A DNA stretch of 64,000 nucleotides from Borreliella spielmanii (GTDB taxonomy: Bacteria > Spirochaetota > Spirochaetia > Borreliales > Borreliaceae): contig NZ_JACHFA010000002.1 in the NCBI RefSeq assembly GCF_014201705.1, positions 284,674-348,673 on the forward strand, in the 5' to 3' direction. Position 1 is the stretch's first letter, and every line of letters begins with the position of its first letter. The notes beneath the pieces were generated by a model. The model did not search any database and was not told where the DNA came from. It was given only the letters and a program-made list of their open reading frames with translations. Shown in pieces: positions 46,876 to 57,141 of the stretch. A program made the position numbers and the translations under genes.

Positions 46876-47623
46876 ACTGAGATTGAAATCTAAAGACGAG
46901 ATTAAAAAAATAAAAGCTTCAGCGAGCTTATTAGCGCTTACTTTGTTAGAAGTAGAGAGAAATATTGTTCCTGGTATTAGCACTAAAGAACTTGATTTAA
47001 TAGCCTATGATTTTATTATTAAAAATAAAGCTAAGCCCGCTTTTAAAGGTTATCATGGGTTTAAAGGAACTATTTGTGCATCTGTTAATGAAGAGGTTAT
47101 TCACGGTATTCCCGGGAAAAGAAAACTAGCTGATGGAGATATTGTTAGTATTGATTGTGGAGTTATTCTTGATGGATTTTATAGTGATATGGCAAAAACT
47201 TTTAAAGTGGGAAGTGTGGATCCTAGCATAGATAAACTTTTAAAAGTTACAAATGCTTCTCTTTACAAGGGTATTGCTGAGATGAAAGTGGGAAATCGAA
47301 TTTTGAATATATCAAAAGCAATAGAAGAGTATATAAAACCATTTGGTTTTGGAATAGTTAGAGAATATACAGGTCATGGTGTTGGATTTCAACTTCACGA
47401 AGAACCGAGTGTTCCAAATTATTATGCTCCTTTTTTTAAAAATATTAGAATTCAAGAAGGTATGGTTTTGGCTATTGAGCCTATGGTAAACTTAAAGGGG
47501 CATGAGGTTTCAATAAAAAGCGATGGTTGGACTGTTTATGCATCTGATCTTAGTTGTTCTGCACATTTTGAACACACCGTTGCTGTTGTTGATGGGCTGC
47601 CTTTGATTTTAAGTGAAGTTTAA
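46868..47623 (+). CDS. map: Methionine aminopeptidase, type I
   Basis: This 251-residue metalloenzyme removes the initiator Met. All five metal ligands are present: Asp96, Asp107, His170, Glu204 and Glu235, with the substrate-binding His79 in VIHGIPG. It has no N-terminal zinc-finger extension. It starts at TTG 46868, 7 bases after AGGAAG, inside the end of the TPR gene. Codon order and length are normal. Confidence 0.96.
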   Translation: MTKLRLKSKDEIKKIKASASLLALTLLEVERNIVPGISTKELDLIAYDFIIKNKAKPAFKGYHGFKGTICASVNEEVIHGIPGKRKLADGDIVSIDCGVILDGFYSDMAKTFKVGSVDPSIDKLLKVTNASLYKGIAEMKVGNRILNISKAIEEYIKPFGFGIVREYTGHGVGFQLHEEPSVPNYYAPFFKNIRIQEGMVLAIEPMVNLKGHEVSIKSDGWTVYASDLSCSAHFEHTVAVVDGLPLILSEV

Positions 47624-47690
47624 ATTTTAAATTAATCAAATATTAAAAATATTGTTTATAAAATTAATTAATTATGTGGAGGTTATGAAA

Positions 47691-49115
47691 GTGGAAAAAA
47701 AGTTTTTTTCTGGATTTATTCTCAGTTTTTTGGCTTTGGGTATTGGGTTTTTTATTGGAATGCATTATTTAGCTTCTAATAGAAGCAATATTGTTTTTGC
47801 AGAAGAAAAGGGCAGTACAGTACAAACCCTACAAGATTCTTTTAGAGAAGTTTCCAAGAAAATTTTACCATCATCTGTAGAAGTTCATGCAACAGGAGTA
47901 ATTAAACAGAGTTTTCCTATTCCATTTTTCTTTTTTGATATGCCAGAATTTGATTCTGAGAGAAAAAGCAATTGGGCAGGGTCTGGGGTAATAATTGGTA
48001 GAGATTCCCAAAAAAAATCATTATTTTATGTGGTTACAAATAGTCATGTAGTGGATAAGGCAACTGAACTTGAAGTTGTATCTTATGATAAGAAAAAGCA
48101 CAAGGCTAAGTTAATTGGCAAAGATGAAAAAAAGGATATTGCCCTTATTAGTTTTGAAAGTGACGATTCAACTATTAAGGTAGCTGATCTTGGGGATAGT
48201 GATAAGCTTGAAATAGGTGATTGGGTTATGGCGGTAGGTAGTCCTTTTCAATTTAGTTTTACAGTTACAGCAGGTATTGTCAGCGGATTGCAACGTTCTG
48301 CGAATCCTAATTTACAATCAAGGAATTTATTTATTCAAACTGACGCTGCAATCAACAGAGGTAATTCAGGAGGGCCTCTTGTAAATACAAAAGGTGAAGT
48401 TATTGGGATTAATGCTTGGATAGCTTCAAATTCTGGTGGAAATATTGGGCTAGGGTTTGCAATTCCTGTTAATAATATTAAAAGCACTGTAGATTTTTTC
48501 CTTAAAGGTAAAAAAATTGAATCAGCATGGCTTGGAATTTCTTTTTATCCGTTAAAGACAAGAGATGTTGAGGTATTAAAAAGCCTGGGGGTTCAAGGTG
48601 ATGATGTTTCATCTGCAATTATTGCCTCTCTTTATCCAGGTTCACCTGCTATTAAGTCAGGCCTTAGAGCAGGAGACATTATTATGAAGGTTAATGGTGT
48701 TTCTATGAGTGTTTTTCAAGACGTTACATCATATATTAGCGATTTTTATGCTGGTGAGAAAATAAGTGTAGAAATTTTAAGAGGCAATGTTAAAAAAAAT
48801 ATTGAGATTGTTCTTGCTGTTAGACCTAAGGATAAAGAACTTTCTTCTTCAAAAATGTTTCCAGGTTTTGTTGTGTATCCATTAGTTGAAGATATTAAAG
48901 CTCAGCTTAATTTAAGAAATTGGATTAAAGGTGTTGTTGTTGATTATATTGATAAAAATTTAGCATCAAATATTAAGATGAAGTCAGGAGATGTAATTCT
49001 TGATGTAAATTCGAAAAGTGTTTCTAATTTAAGAGAATTTTATGATGCTCTTGAGATTGGAAAAAATACTTATAAAATTTTAAGGGGAAATGATTCTTTT
49101 AAAATTACGTTTTAG
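47691..49115 (+). CDS. htrA: Periplasmic serine protease HtrA/DegP
   Basis: This protein of about 474 residues has an N-terminal membrane/signal segment ([20 protein letters not shown]) and a trypsin-like domain. The triad is His in [10 protein letters not shown], Asp in KKDIALISF and Ser in [11 protein letters not shown]. Two PDZ domains follow (about 285-370 and 385-474). GTG 47691 is 8 bases after GGAGG (47678-47682); the in-frame ATG 47685 is only 2 bases away, so I prefer GTG, but ATG is possible. The B. burgdorferi homologue (BB0104) is reported to cleave host matrix and its own proteins and to be partly secreted. It is followed by a good terminator. Confidence 0.94.
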   Translation: MEKKFFSGFILSFLALGIGFFIGMHYLASNRSNIVFAEEKGSTVQTLQDSFREVSKKILPSSVEVHATGVIKQSFPIPFFFFDMPEFDSERKSNWAGSGVIIGRDSQKKSLFYVVTNSHVVDKATELEVVSYDKKKHKAKLIGKDEKKDIALISFESDDSTIKVADLGDSDKLEIGDWVMAVGSPFQFSFTVTAGIVSGLQRSANPNLQSRNLFIQTDAAINRGNSGGPLVNTKGEVIGINAWIASNSGGNIGLGFAIPVNNIKSTVDFFLKGKKIESAWLGISFYPLKTRDVEVLKSLGVQGDDVSSAIIASLYPGSPAIKSGLRAGDIIMKVNGVSMSVFQDVTSYISDFYAGEKISVEILRGNVKKNIEIVLAVRPKDKELSSSKMFPGFVVYPLVEDIKAQLNLRNWIKGVVVDYIDKNLASNIKMKSGDVILDVNSKSVSNLREFYDALEIGKNTYKILRGNDSFKITF

Positions 49116-49129
49116 TAAATTTTAGTTTT

Positions 49130-49158
49130 GGGTTAAGAGTTGATCTTAGCCCTTTTTT
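49130..49158 (+). terminator. Intrinsic terminator of htrA
   Basis: GGGTTAAGA (49130-49138) pairs with TCTTAGCCC (49144-49152), with one G-U pair and a 5-base loop, followed by TTTTTT (49153-49158). It lies 15 bases after the htrA stop. Confidence 0.88.
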
Positions 49159-49294
49159 ATTTTATGTATAATTTATTAAGCTTTGTTTTATATTGTAATG
49201 TTATATTTTGTGTAAGTATTTATCTGTTAATTTGCAAGTTAAGTATTTTGATGAAATAAAATTTATTGTTATTAAGAAGGAATAAGTTTAAATT

Positions 49295-49888
49295 ATGAAA
49301 AAATATATTTCTTATGAAGAGATAAGAGTTAATGGGTTTAAGCTTGCTTATAAAATTTATAAAGATGGATTTATACCAGATATTATGTATGTCTCTTTGA
49401 GAGGGGGAGCCTATCTTGGCAATATTATTAGTGAATTTTTTAAATTTGTAAAAGTAGATAAACCCCTTTTATATGCTGCTGTTGTTGCTAGATCTTATGA
49501 TATTTTTAATGAACAGAAAAAGATAATGATAGATGGTTGGACTTATGATCCAAAATATTTAAGGGCAGGTGATAAGGTTTTATTTGTCGATGATATTTTT
49601 GATACAGGTCGTACTATTGTTTATTTGAGGGGTGAGGTTCTAAAAAAGGGTATAGAAAATAAAAATGTTAAAATAGCAGTTTACGATTATAAGGATCATG
49701 GATTTGTAGATTATATTCCTGATTATTATGTTAATAAATATTCTACCCAAGAAGAATTAAATACCTGGATTCATTATGGAAATCATGAGCTGACAGGATT
49801 AAATGAAAGTGAATATAAGAATAGTTTTAAATATATAGATGATGAGCTTGATGAGATTTTAAAATTTTTGTCAAAAAATAAATCTTAA
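49295..49888 (+). CDS. Phosphoribosyltransferase (purine type)
   Basis: This 197-residue type I PRTase has the PRPP-binding motif VLFVDDIFDTGRT (95-107) and the early loop SLRGGAYLG (34-42). The C-terminal hood contains WIHYGNHE. The order and size suit xanthine/hypoxanthine-guanine type enzymes of purine salvage. Borrelia depends on purine salvage, but the base cannot be read from sequence. The Shine-Dalgarno AAGGAA is about 14 bases before ATG 49295, which is long. It ends in a 4-base overlap with a convergent gene. Confidence 0.82.
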   Translation: MKKYISYEEIRVNGFKLAYKIYKDGFIPDIMYVSLRGGAYLGNIISEFFKFVKVDKPLLYAAVVARSYDIFNEQKKIMIDGWTYDPKYLRAGDKVLFVDDIFDTGRTIVYLRGEVLKKGIENKNVKIAVYDYKDHGFVDYIPDYYVNKYSTQEELNTWIHYGNHELTGLNESEYKNSFKYIDDELDEILKFLSKNKS

Positions 49889-50406
49889 TTATTGTCTTCT
49901 ATATATTCTATTAAAGTGTATCCTTTTGCTTTTAACATTTTTATTATTATTCCCAGATTATCTTTTAATATCGGACCGATTAGCACATGAGTTTTTTCGG
50001 TTTTAACTGGGAATTCATTAGTATTTTTAATTGCTTTAAAGCTATCATTTTCATAGCTAGAATAAACTTTAACATAGCGATTTGTTGTATAATTTCCATT
50101 ATTTGCAGTTTTTTGATTAATTTTATTGTTTGAATTTTTGTTAGGGTAATTAATTTTTTTTGATTTTTGTATGTATATATTGGAATTTATATTTTTTTCA
50201 CCGTGTATATCTTTTTTAAAAATCGATTCTTTTTTAGTATTTTTGAAGCTTGAGTTTGAATTGTGAATCTTAGAGGTTTTTTTTATTTTTTTTTCTACGT
50301 TGGAAAATAATTCTAATTTGTTTTTTAATTTTTCGTCTTTTACTGAAAATAATCTTAATGTAAAAAGAAAGAGCAGTATTAATTTATAGAGTTTTGTTAA
50401 TTTCAT
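49885..50406 (-). CDS. Exported Lys/Asn-rich protein with C-terminal SPOR-like domain
   Basis: This 173-residue protein has an N-terminal signal or anchor (LYKLILLFLFTLRLFS). A long low-complexity linker rich in Lys, Asn and Ser follows (about 25-105). The compact C-terminal unit (about 108-170, YVKVYSSYENDSFKAIKN then HVLIGPILKDNLGIIIKMLK) has the beta-alpha-beta pattern and the GP turn of SPOR domains, which bind glycan strands lacking stem peptides. The SPOR reading is by eye. It follows asnS after 22 bases on the minus strand and converges on the phosphoribosyltransferase gene. Confidence 0.6.
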   Translation of the reverse strand: MKLTKLYKLILLFLFTLRLFSVKDEKLKNKLELFSNVEKKIKKTSKIHNSNSSFKNTKKESIFKKDIHGEKNINSNIYIQKSKKINYPNKNSNNKINQKTANNGNYTTNRYVKVYSSYENDSFKAIKNTNEFPVKTEKTHVLIGPILKDNLGIIIKMLKAKGYTLIEYIEDNN

Positions 50407-50428
50407 TTCCTTGTTTCCTTTTGTTTGG

Positions 50429-51817
50429 TTAAAAATAAAGATTTTTAGGAGTTCTTGGAAATGGTATTGAATCTCTTATATTAGATATTCCTGTTGAGTA
50501 TTGCACCAATCTTTCAAGTCCAAGTCCAAAGCCAGAATGAGGAGTGGAACCAAACCTTCTTAGATCAAGATACCAGTTTAGATGCTCAATGTTTAGGTTT
50601 AATTCTTTTATTCTATTTTCTAATTTTTGTAAGTCATCTTCTCTTTCGCTTCCCCCTATAATCTCTCCAATTCTTGGAACAAGTACATCCATTCCTTTTA
50701 CGGTTTTATTGTCTTTGTTTATTTTCATGTAAAATGCTTTGAAATTTTTTGGATAATCAATAACCACTACTGGTTTTTTGAAAATCTCTTCTGTTAAGTA
50801 TCTCTCATGATCTGTTTGTAAATCTACTCCCCAGTAAGGATTTATTTCAAAACTTTTTTTTGAGCTTTCAAGAATTTCAATTGCTTTAGTATAGGTAATA
50901 ACTTCAAAACTTGAATTTATTACGTTTTCTAGTTTTTTAATCAATCCTTTTTCAATGTAATTTTCTAAAAAATCCATATCTTGAGGGCATTCGTTTAAAA
51001 TTGAACTTAAAAGATATTTTAAGAGATCTTCTGCTAAGATAATATTGTCGCTAAGCTCGTAAAAAGCCATTTCTGGTTCTATCATCCAAAATTCTGAAGC
51101 GTGGCGTGTGGTGTTAGAATTTTCTGCTCGAAATGTTGGGCCGAATGTATATATTTTAGATAAAGCCATTGCATATGCTTCCCCGTGTAACTGGCCGGTG
51201 ACAGAGAGAAAAGCTTCTTTTCCAAAAAAATCGTCTTTAAAATCAATATTGCTAAGTGAATTGTTTAGTTTATTAAATTTTAGTGTGGAAACCCTAAACA
51301 TTTCTCCAGCACCTTCTCCATCGTTTGATGTAATTATTGGTGTATTAATATAAAAAAAACCATTTTTTTGGAAATATTCATGAATTTTGTATGAAATTTT
51401 GTTTCTTATCCTAGCTACAGCCCCAAATGTATTGGTTCGTATTCTTAAATGAGCTATTTCTCTTAAAAATTCGAAAGTATGTCTTTTTTTTTGTAATGGG
51501 TAAGTTTTTGGATCTGCTTCTCCTATTACATTAAAACTATATGTTTTTATTTCATAATTTTGTCCTTTTGCAGGACTTTCTACTAATAGGCCTGTTAACG
51601 ATATGCTTGCTCCTGTTGTTAGTTTTTTTAGATCTTTTTCGTCAAATTGATTTTCTTCTTCGTTTATTACAGCTTGAATTCCTTTAAGAGTTGAGCCGTC
51701 ATTAACTTCTATAAATCCAATCTTACCATTACTCCTTTTGGTTCTAATCCAACCATTTATTGTAACATTGTTGTTTAAAATTGGATTTTCTAAAATATCT
51801 TTAATGCTTGCAAACAT
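50429..51817 (-). CDS. asnS: Asparaginyl-tRNA synthetase
   Basis: This 462-residue class IIb synthetase has an N-terminal OB anticodon-binding domain (about 17-100, VTINGWIRTKRSNGKIGFIEV). Motif 2 is in FRAENSNTTRHASEFWMIEPEMAF and motif 3 in GFGLGLERLVQY. The RHASEFWMIEPE stretch marks AsnRS rather than AspRS. I use ATG 51817 with GGAG 11 bases upstream; the in-frame GTG at 51829 overlaps that GGAG. It heads a two-gene minus-strand unit. Confidence 0.96.
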   Translation of the reverse strand: MFASIKDILENPILNNNVTINGWIRTKRSNGKIGFIEVNDGSTLKGIQAVINEEENQFDEKDLKKLTTGASISLTGLLVESPAKGQNYEIKTYSFNVIGEADPKTYPLQKKRHTFEFLREIAHLRIRTNTFGAVARIRNKISYKIHEYFQKNGFFYINTPIITSNDGEGAGEMFRVSTLKFNKLNNSLSNIDFKDDFFGKEAFLSVTGQLHGEAYAMALSKIYTFGPTFRAENSNTTRHASEFWMIEPEMAFYELSDNIILAEDLLKYLLSSILNECPQDMDFLENYIEKGLIKKLENVINSSFEVITYTKAIEILESSKKSFEINPYWGVDLQTDHERYLTEEIFKKPVVVIDYPKNFKAFYMKINKDNKTVKGMDVLVPRIGEIIGGSEREDDLQKLENRIKELNLNIEHLNWYLDLRRFGSTPHSGFGLGLERLVQYSTGISNIRDSIPFPRTPKNLYF

Positions 51818-51979
51818 TTTATTTATCACTCCAAATACTTATTAATATTGTTAAATTAATTTTATTATAGTTTAAAACTTTTTTTAAAAAAACATTTAAT
51901 AATTTTTATTATTTTAATTCTTGAAATTAACTTTGTTAATATTTATACTTTATTTTTTAGGGGCGATTATTATTGTGTA

Positions 51980-52762
51980 ATGAAAAATTTCAAAGAAGTA
52001 ATAATTATTTTTGATTCAGGAATAGGGGGACTTTCTTATTTTGAATATATTAAAAGTAAATTAGGGGGGTGTCAATATGTTTATGTTGCTGATAATAAAA
52101 ATTTTCCTTATGGGAAGAAGAGCCCTGAGTATCTTTTAGAAGCAGTTTTGTTTTTGATTGAGAGACTTAAAAAAATTTATAATGTTAATGCATTAATTTT
52201 GGCTTGCAATACAATTTCTGTTAGTGTATACAATAAATTAAATTTTGTTTTTCCAGTAGTTTATACTTTGCCAGAGGTAAGCTTGGTTTCTGATCTTGCT
52301 TTAAAAAGAGTTCTTTTGATTGCAACAAATACTACTCTTGAGAGCAAATTTGTTAAGGATCAAGTAAATATGCATAATGATTTGATTGTAAAAGCAGCTG
52401 GAGAGCTTGTTAATTTTGTTGAATATGGGAAGAAGTACAAAAAAGATGCCCTGAGATGCTTAGAGGCTTTAAAATCTGAAGTTGTAAATACCGGTAGAGA
52501 AATTGTTTTTCTTGGGTGTACACATTATTTACATCTTAAGTCAATGATAGAAGATTTTTTAAAAATTCCTGTTTATGAGAATCGTGAATTAGTGGTACAA
52601 AATCTTATTAGATCAATAAATTTTTCTAAATATAAAGATAGCTATTATAAAAATGATGTTGACTTTGCAGATGAGTTTTATTTAACTAGTAATGAAAATT
52701 TTACTTTTTATCAAAATTTTTGCAAAAAATATAACCTCCACTTTAAAGGAATGATAGTTTGA
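51980..52762 (+). CDS. murI: Glutamate racemase
   Basis: This 260-residue enzyme makes D-glutamate for peptidoglycan. The start [15 protein letters not shown] (11-25) and the two catalytic Cys residues, Cys76 in LACNTIS and Cys180 in FLGCTHYLH, are in place. ATG 51980 is the only sensible start, but the Shine-Dalgarno AGGGG (51959-51963) is 16 bases away. It is better placed for an out-of-frame TTG at 51973 that opens a 13-codon ORF overlapping the murI start. It overlaps rsgA by 4 bases. Confidence 0.93.
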   Translation: MKNFKEVIIIFDSGIGGLSYFEYIKSKLGGCQYVYVADNKNFPYGKKSPEYLLEAVLFLIERLKKIYNVNALILACNTISVSVYNKLNFVFPVVYTLPEVSLVSDLALKRVLLIATNTTLESKFVKDQVNMHNDLIVKAAGELVNFVEYGKKYKKDALRCLEALKSEVVNTGREIVFLGCTHYLHLKSMIEDFLKIPVYENRELVVQNLIRSINFSKYKDSYYKNDVDFADEFYLTSNENFTFYQNFCKKYNLHFKGMIV

Positions 52763-53682
52763 ATTATCTTGAATTTGAAGTTATTTGGGGAGTTAATAAT
52801 ATATATTCTATTTTAGAGCTTAGCAGTAAATTAATTTATGAAGGAATTTTTAAAGGTAAGATATTAGAAACAGGTTGTAAGGAGTATAGTCCTTTAGTTC
52901 CAGGAGATGTGGTCTTAGGGTATATTTATGGCTCTCGCAAAGTGTATATTGATAAGCGATTAAGTAGAAAAAATATTCTTTGGCGTTATAACAGAAAAGC
53001 AGATCTTAGACAGACAATTGTTTCTAATGTTGATAATGTTTTGATTGTAAATTCTGCCAACTTTCCTGAGATAAAAAATTTTTTTATTGACAGGGTTCTT
53101 GTTGTTGCAGAAGAGCAAAATATTGTTCCTATTATTGTGATTAATAAAATTGATAAAGGAATAAGTCAAAAGGTTGAAGAATTTTCTGAAATTTATGAAA
53201 ATTTAGGATACAAGGTTTTAAAAACCTCTGTTAAAACTTTTGAGGGCATTAACGAAATAAAGGAGGTTTTGAAAAATTCAAGAACTTCTTTTATTGGCCA
53301 GTCTGGTGTTGGTAAATCTTCTTTAATAAATTTAATTGATTCGAAAGCTTCTCAATCAGTAAATGAAATTTCACACAAGTATTCTAGAGGAAAACATACT
53401 ACCGTTTATGCAATATCATTTCATTCTGAGAGTGGAATAATAGTTGATACTCCCGGAATAAAGGAGTTTGGAGTTGAAACATTGCCTTTTGAAAATCTTA
53501 AGTATTATTTTAAAGAGTTTGAAAATTTTGCAAGTCTTTGTAAATATAAGTCCTGCTTACATGTTAGTGAACCTTGTTGTTCTGTTACTGATTCTTTAGG
53601 TAATGGCATTTCTAAACTTAGGTACGAAAGCTATTTAAAGATTTTATCAGAGCTTAAAAATTATAAAAATTATGCAAGATAA
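52759..53682 (+). CDS. rsgA: Ribosome small-subunit GTPase RsgA (YjeQ)
   Basis: This 307-residue circularly permuted GTPase matures the 30S subunit. The order is OB domain (about 1-85), then NKID (129-132, G4), then GQSGVGKS (180-187, G1), then DTPGIKEFG (G3). A C-terminal zinc-binding helix domain follows, with the spaced Cys and His of [14 protein letters not shown] (about 266-279). It starts at TTG 52759, 8 bases after AAAGGA (52745-52750), overlapping the murI stop. It overlaps mutS2 by 11 bases. Confidence 0.95.
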   Translation: MNYLEFEVIWGVNNIYSILELSSKLIYEGIFKGKILETGCKEYSPLVPGDVVLGYIYGSRKVYIDKRLSRKNILWRYNRKADLRQTIVSNVDNVLIVNSANFPEIKNFFIDRVLVVAEEQNIVPIIVINKIDKGISQKVEEFSEIYENLGYKVLKTSVKTFEGINEIKEVLKNSRTSFIGQSGVGKSSLINLIDSKASQSVNEISHKYSRGKHTTVYAISFHSESGIIVDTPGIKEFGVETLPFENLKYYFKEFENFASLCKYKSCLHVSEPCCSVTDSLGNGISKLRYESYLKILSELKNYKNYAR

Positions 53683-56008
53683 ATATTTAAAAAATATTGA
53701 CTTTTATGAAATTTTATTTTTAGTGTCCAAGTACGTTTCTAATCCGGACACTGTTAATTTACTAAATAATCAAAAAATATTAAAAACAAGAGAAAGTTTA
53801 GAGAAAATGTTTTCCTTTGTGAATCTCATTAGAATGCTTTTTGAGAGTTGTAAAGGATATCCGAACTCTTTTATAAATAGCTTGAAATATCCTATTTCAC
53901 TATTATCAAAAGAAAATTCAAGAGTTTCTATTGAAGATTTAAGAGATATTGTGGAGTTTTTAGATGAGGTTTTGAGAATAAATTTATTTTTGGATAAAAA
54001 TAGTGATCTTAAGCATTTTAATACTCAGATTTTGTCTGATTTATTATTTCTAAGTCCAGAGCTAAAAAATTTGCTTAGTGAATTAAAAGAATATATAGAT
54101 ATTGACACTCTTGAATTGAAAAGTGGTGTTGTAAAAGAATATGATTCGATTGAATTTGAAATTAAAAATTTAAATAGACGGGTTGAAAAGCAGATAAAAA
54201 GAATAATTGGCTTGAATGTAGAATATTTATCTTCTAATTTTGTTTATTATAAATCGAATAAATATACTCTTGCTCTTAAGTCTAATTTTAAAGGTAAAAT
54301 TAAGGGAAATGTTATTTCTATTTCATCATCGGGTGAAACACTTTATATTGAACCAAGTGATATTGTAAATGATAACAATAGACTAAATTATTTAAGTTTA
54401 GAAAAAAAAAGAATAATTTTAAAAATTTTACAAAATCTTTCTGGCAAAGTTCATAGTAATATTGTTCTTTTAGATAATCTTTATAATAATTTTTTGTATT
54501 ATGATTCTTTAAAAGCACGAGCGATTTATGGAGTTAAAACTAAAGGGATATTTCCTGAAATCTCAAGTGAATTAAATATGTTTAATGCACACCATCCTTT
54601 GTTAAAGGATTCAAAGGCAATAAATTTTACTCCCGCTGGGAATCATGTTGTAATTATTACTGGTCCTAATGCTGGTGGGAAAACGGTAACTTTAAAGACA
54701 ATTGGGTTGCTTAGTGCAATGTTCCAGTTTGGAATTCCTATTGTTGTTAACGAGTCTAGCACTTTTAAAATTTTTGATAACATTTTCATTGACATTGGTG
54801 ATGAACAGTCAATTTCTAATTCACTTTCAACTTTTTCAAGCCATATGAGTAATATTTCTTATATTTTAAAATATACTACAAAAAATAGCCTTGTAATATT
54901 TGATGAATTTTGCTCGGGAACAGACGTTGATCAAGGGCAGGCGCTTGCTATTTCAATTCTTGAATATTTAATTAATATTAATTCTTATGTTTTAATATCA
55001 ACTCATTATAATGCTCTTAAATATTTTGCATATACCCATGAGGGTGTTATTAATGCTTCTATGCGGATGGATTTAGAGACAATGCAGCCCAATTATGATT
55101 TAATTTTTTCCATTCCCGGTGAAAGTTATGCGTTTAATGTTGCTAGTAGGGTTTTGATTGACAGTAGTATAATAATTCGTGCTAATGAAATTTATTCATC
55201 CCAGAAGACAGAAGTTAATAAAATTTTAGAAAGATTAATAGAGAAAGAGAAAGATTTGCTTTTTATTAAAGAAAGCATGAATAAGAAATTAATCCAAATA
55301 GAATTGCAAGAAAAAGAAATAGAAAATATTTATCAAGATCTTTTATTAAAAGAAAAAAATATTGAAGTCAAGCTTTTAAATGAGCAGAATGAATTTTTAA
55401 AAAATTCAAGAAAAGTTTTAGAAAATTTAGTCAGAGAAATAAAAGAGGGTAATGTTAATGTTGAAAAGAATAAAGCTTTTATATCAGGTTTGGAGAAAAA
55501 TGTAAATTGCAAGTTAAATAAAGTAAATTCTCTTGACAATAAGAGAAATATTACGACTGTTTTTAAAATAGGAGACAGAGTTAGAATAGTTAATTCTAAT
55601 GCAAAAGGAAAAATAGTTGGGATTTCTAAAAAGAAAATTACTGTTAATGTAGGAGCTTTTAATGTTAGTGTTTCTAGCTCAGAGATATCTTTAGAAAACT
55701 GTACAGAGCATAAAAAAGAGGATGGTAAAAATTTCGATTTTTCAATTGATTATAATAAGGAAGACTTGTTAAGTTTTACCATTGATATTAGGGGTATGAG
55801 GTCTGTTGATGCTCTAGACTTTTTGAATAAGAAAATAGATAATATTATATTAAATGGCATTAATAAGTTTGCGATCGTTCATGGAAAAGGTGAGGGTCAT
55901 CTTATGAATAAAGTTCACAATTTGTTAAAAAAGTTGAAGTTTGTTAAAAAATATTATTTTGCTCATCCTAGTGATGGAGGGGCTGGAAAAACTATAGTTG
56001 AGATTTAA
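53672..56008 (+). CDS. mutS2: MutS2 / RqcU-type ATPase with Smr nuclease domain
   Basis: This 778-residue protein has an N-terminal MutS core/lever (about 1-300), Walker [10 protein letters not shown] (331-339), Walker [13 protein letters not shown] (about 408-419), and a coiled-coil insertion rich in Lys and Glu (about 515-640). A KOW-like beta unit lies at about 630-670. A C-terminal Smr domain (about 705-778) carries DIRGMR and VHGKGEG. It lacks the mismatch-recognition domain of MutS. In B. subtilis MutS2 splits collided ribosomes; an anti-recombination role is also known. It starts inside rsgA without a clear Shine-Dalgarno, probably coupled. Confidence 0.93.
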   Translation: MQDKYLKNIDFYEILFLVSKYVSNPDTVNLLNNQKILKTRESLEKMFSFVNLIRMLFESCKGYPNSFINSLKYPISLLSKENSRVSIEDLRDIVEFLDEVLRINLFLDKNSDLKHFNTQILSDLLFLSPELKNLLSELKEYIDIDTLELKSGVVKEYDSIEFEIKNLNRRVEKQIKRIIGLNVEYLSSNFVYYKSNKYTLALKSNFKGKIKGNVISISSSGETLYIEPSDIVNDNNRLNYLSLEKKRIILKILQNLSGKVHSNIVLLDNLYNNFLYYDSLKARAIYGVKTKGIFPEISSELNMFNAHHPLLKDSKAINFTPAGNHVVIITGPNAGGKTVTLKTIGLLSAMFQFGIPIVVNESSTFKIFDNIFIDIGDEQSISNSLSTFSSHMSNISYILKYTTKNSLVIFDEFCSGTDVDQGQALAISILEYLININSYVLISTHYNALKYFAYTHEGVINASMRMDLETMQPNYDLIFSIPGESYAFNVASRVLIDSSIIIRANEIYSSQKTEVNKILERLIEKEKDLLFIKESMNKKLIQIELQEKEIENIYQDLLLKEKNIEVKLLNEQNEFLKNSRKVLENLVREIKEGNVNVEKNKAFISGLEKNVNCKLNKVNSLDNKRNITTVFKIGDRVRIVNSNAKGKIVGISKKKITVNVGAFNVSVSSSEISLENCTEHKKEDGKNFDFSIDYNKEDLLSFTIDIRGMRSVDALDFLNKKIDNIILNGINKFAIVHGKGEGHLMNKVHNLLKKLKFVKKYYFAHPSDGGAGKTIVEI

Positions 56009-56013
56009 TTTAA

Positions 56014-56400
56014 GTGAATATATCAAAATTTAATGAATTTGAAAATGTATTGTTTCACATTTGTCTTGATGTTGATTTTGTACTTGAAGATGAATTTGGC
56101 AATTCTTATGATATTCATCCTAATAGACCTTTTAGGGGTAAAGCCGCAAATGGTCTATTGGATGGTCTTTTTAGCGTTACAACAACTTTCACATCAGGCT
56201 ATGGATCGAAGTTTGGAAGAGGCTATTTGATCATTATTGAGATATTAACTTTAAGTTTTGTTGATGGTGAATTTTGGGATAAGATAAATAGAAGGGGTAT
56301 TGAAATCTTTAGAGAAGGGCTTAAAAATAAATTTCCAAGCAAAAATCTAGATATAGTGCTTGATGGTAATGTTTATAAAATTATTGGGCAATTTTTTTAA
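56014..56400 (+). CDS. Conserved protein of unknown function
   Basis: This 128-residue soluble alpha/beta protein has no signal peptide or membrane helix. Its most distinctive part is DEFGNSYDIHPNRPFRGKAA followed by a Gly/Ser/Thr-rich stretch (about 50-70, TTTFTSGYGSKFGRGY). It starts at GTG 56014, 5 bases after the mutS2 stop, with only a weak AAGATT-type purine stretch upstream. Position suggests co-transcription with murI-rsgA-mutS2. No family recognised. The 132 bases that follow hold only AT-rich sequence and the atpE Shine-Dalgarno. Confidence 0.65.
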   Translation: MNISKFNEFENVLFHICLDVDFVLEDEFGNSYDIHPNRPFRGKAANGLLDGLFSVTTTFTSGYGSKFGRGYLIIIEILTLSFVDGEFWDKINRRGIEIFREGLKNKFPSKNLDIVLDGNVYKIIGQFF

Positions 56401-56532
56401 TATGTTTTAATTTGATATGTCTTATTAATATTATAAAATTTTTGATATTAGAAATTATTATATACTTTTTTAAAGTTTTTTTACTAATAAGTGTTAAATT
56501 ATTATTTTTATGTTGTATGATAAGGAGTTTTA

Positions 56533-57132
56533 ATGCAATTTGAAGTAAAGGATTTGATAAATAAAATTAAAAAAGATGGACTTGAAGAGGCTGAGAGAGT
56601 ATCTAACGATATTGTTTTGAAAGCTAAAAGAGAGGCAGAAGAAATAGTTACTAGAGCAGAAGAAGCTGCAAGAGTATTAAAGGTAAAATCAGAAAAAGAA
56701 ATTAATGATTATAAATCTCATGCTCTTGAAGCTTCTCGTCAGGCAATCAGAGATTTAATTATTGGTGTTGAGAATAATCTTAAATCTCTTTTTGAAAATA
56801 CTTTAAAAGATAATGTAGCGGAAGTTTTTAGTGATAATAATTTCTTAGCAGAGCTTATAATTAAAATAACGGATTCTTGGGCTAAAGAAGAAAAATTAGT
56901 TGTTCAATTAAATGAATCTGATTTTTTTAGTTTAGAGCAGATATTAAGATTAAAACTTGGAAATAAGCTTGCGCAGGGGATAGAAATTAAACCTTTTAAA
57001 GGCATAAGCAAAGGTTTTAAGATTCAAAAAAAGAATATGGGTTTGCAGTATGATTTTTCAGTGGAAACCGTTGCAGACATTCTTTTTGATTATCTTAATC
57101 CAAGATTTAAGGAAGTTATAAAAGTAGTCTAG
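56533..57132 (+). CDS. atpE: V-type ATPase subunit E (peripheral stalk)
   Basis: This 199-residue protein has a long charged N-terminal helix (about 1-80, KDGLEEAERVSNDIVLKAKREAEEIVTRAEEA) and a globular C-terminal part, as in subunit E of archaeal/bacterial V/A-ATPases. It starts at ATG 56533 after AAGGAG. It heads atpE-(DUF2764)-atpA-atpB-atpD-atpI-atpK. In relatives the helix pairs with a subunit G/H; no such gene is visible in this operon. Confidence 0.88.
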   Translation: MQFEVKDLINKIKKDGLEEAERVSNDIVLKAKREAEEIVTRAEEAARVLKVKSEKEINDYKSHALEASRQAIRDLIIGVENNLKSLFENTLKDNVAEVFSDNNFLAELIIKITDSWAKEEKLVVQLNESDFFSLEQILRLKLGNKLAQGIEIKPFKGISKGFKIQKKNMGLQYDFSVETVADILFDYLNPRFKEVIKVV

Positions 57133-57141
57133 GAGACTTTT

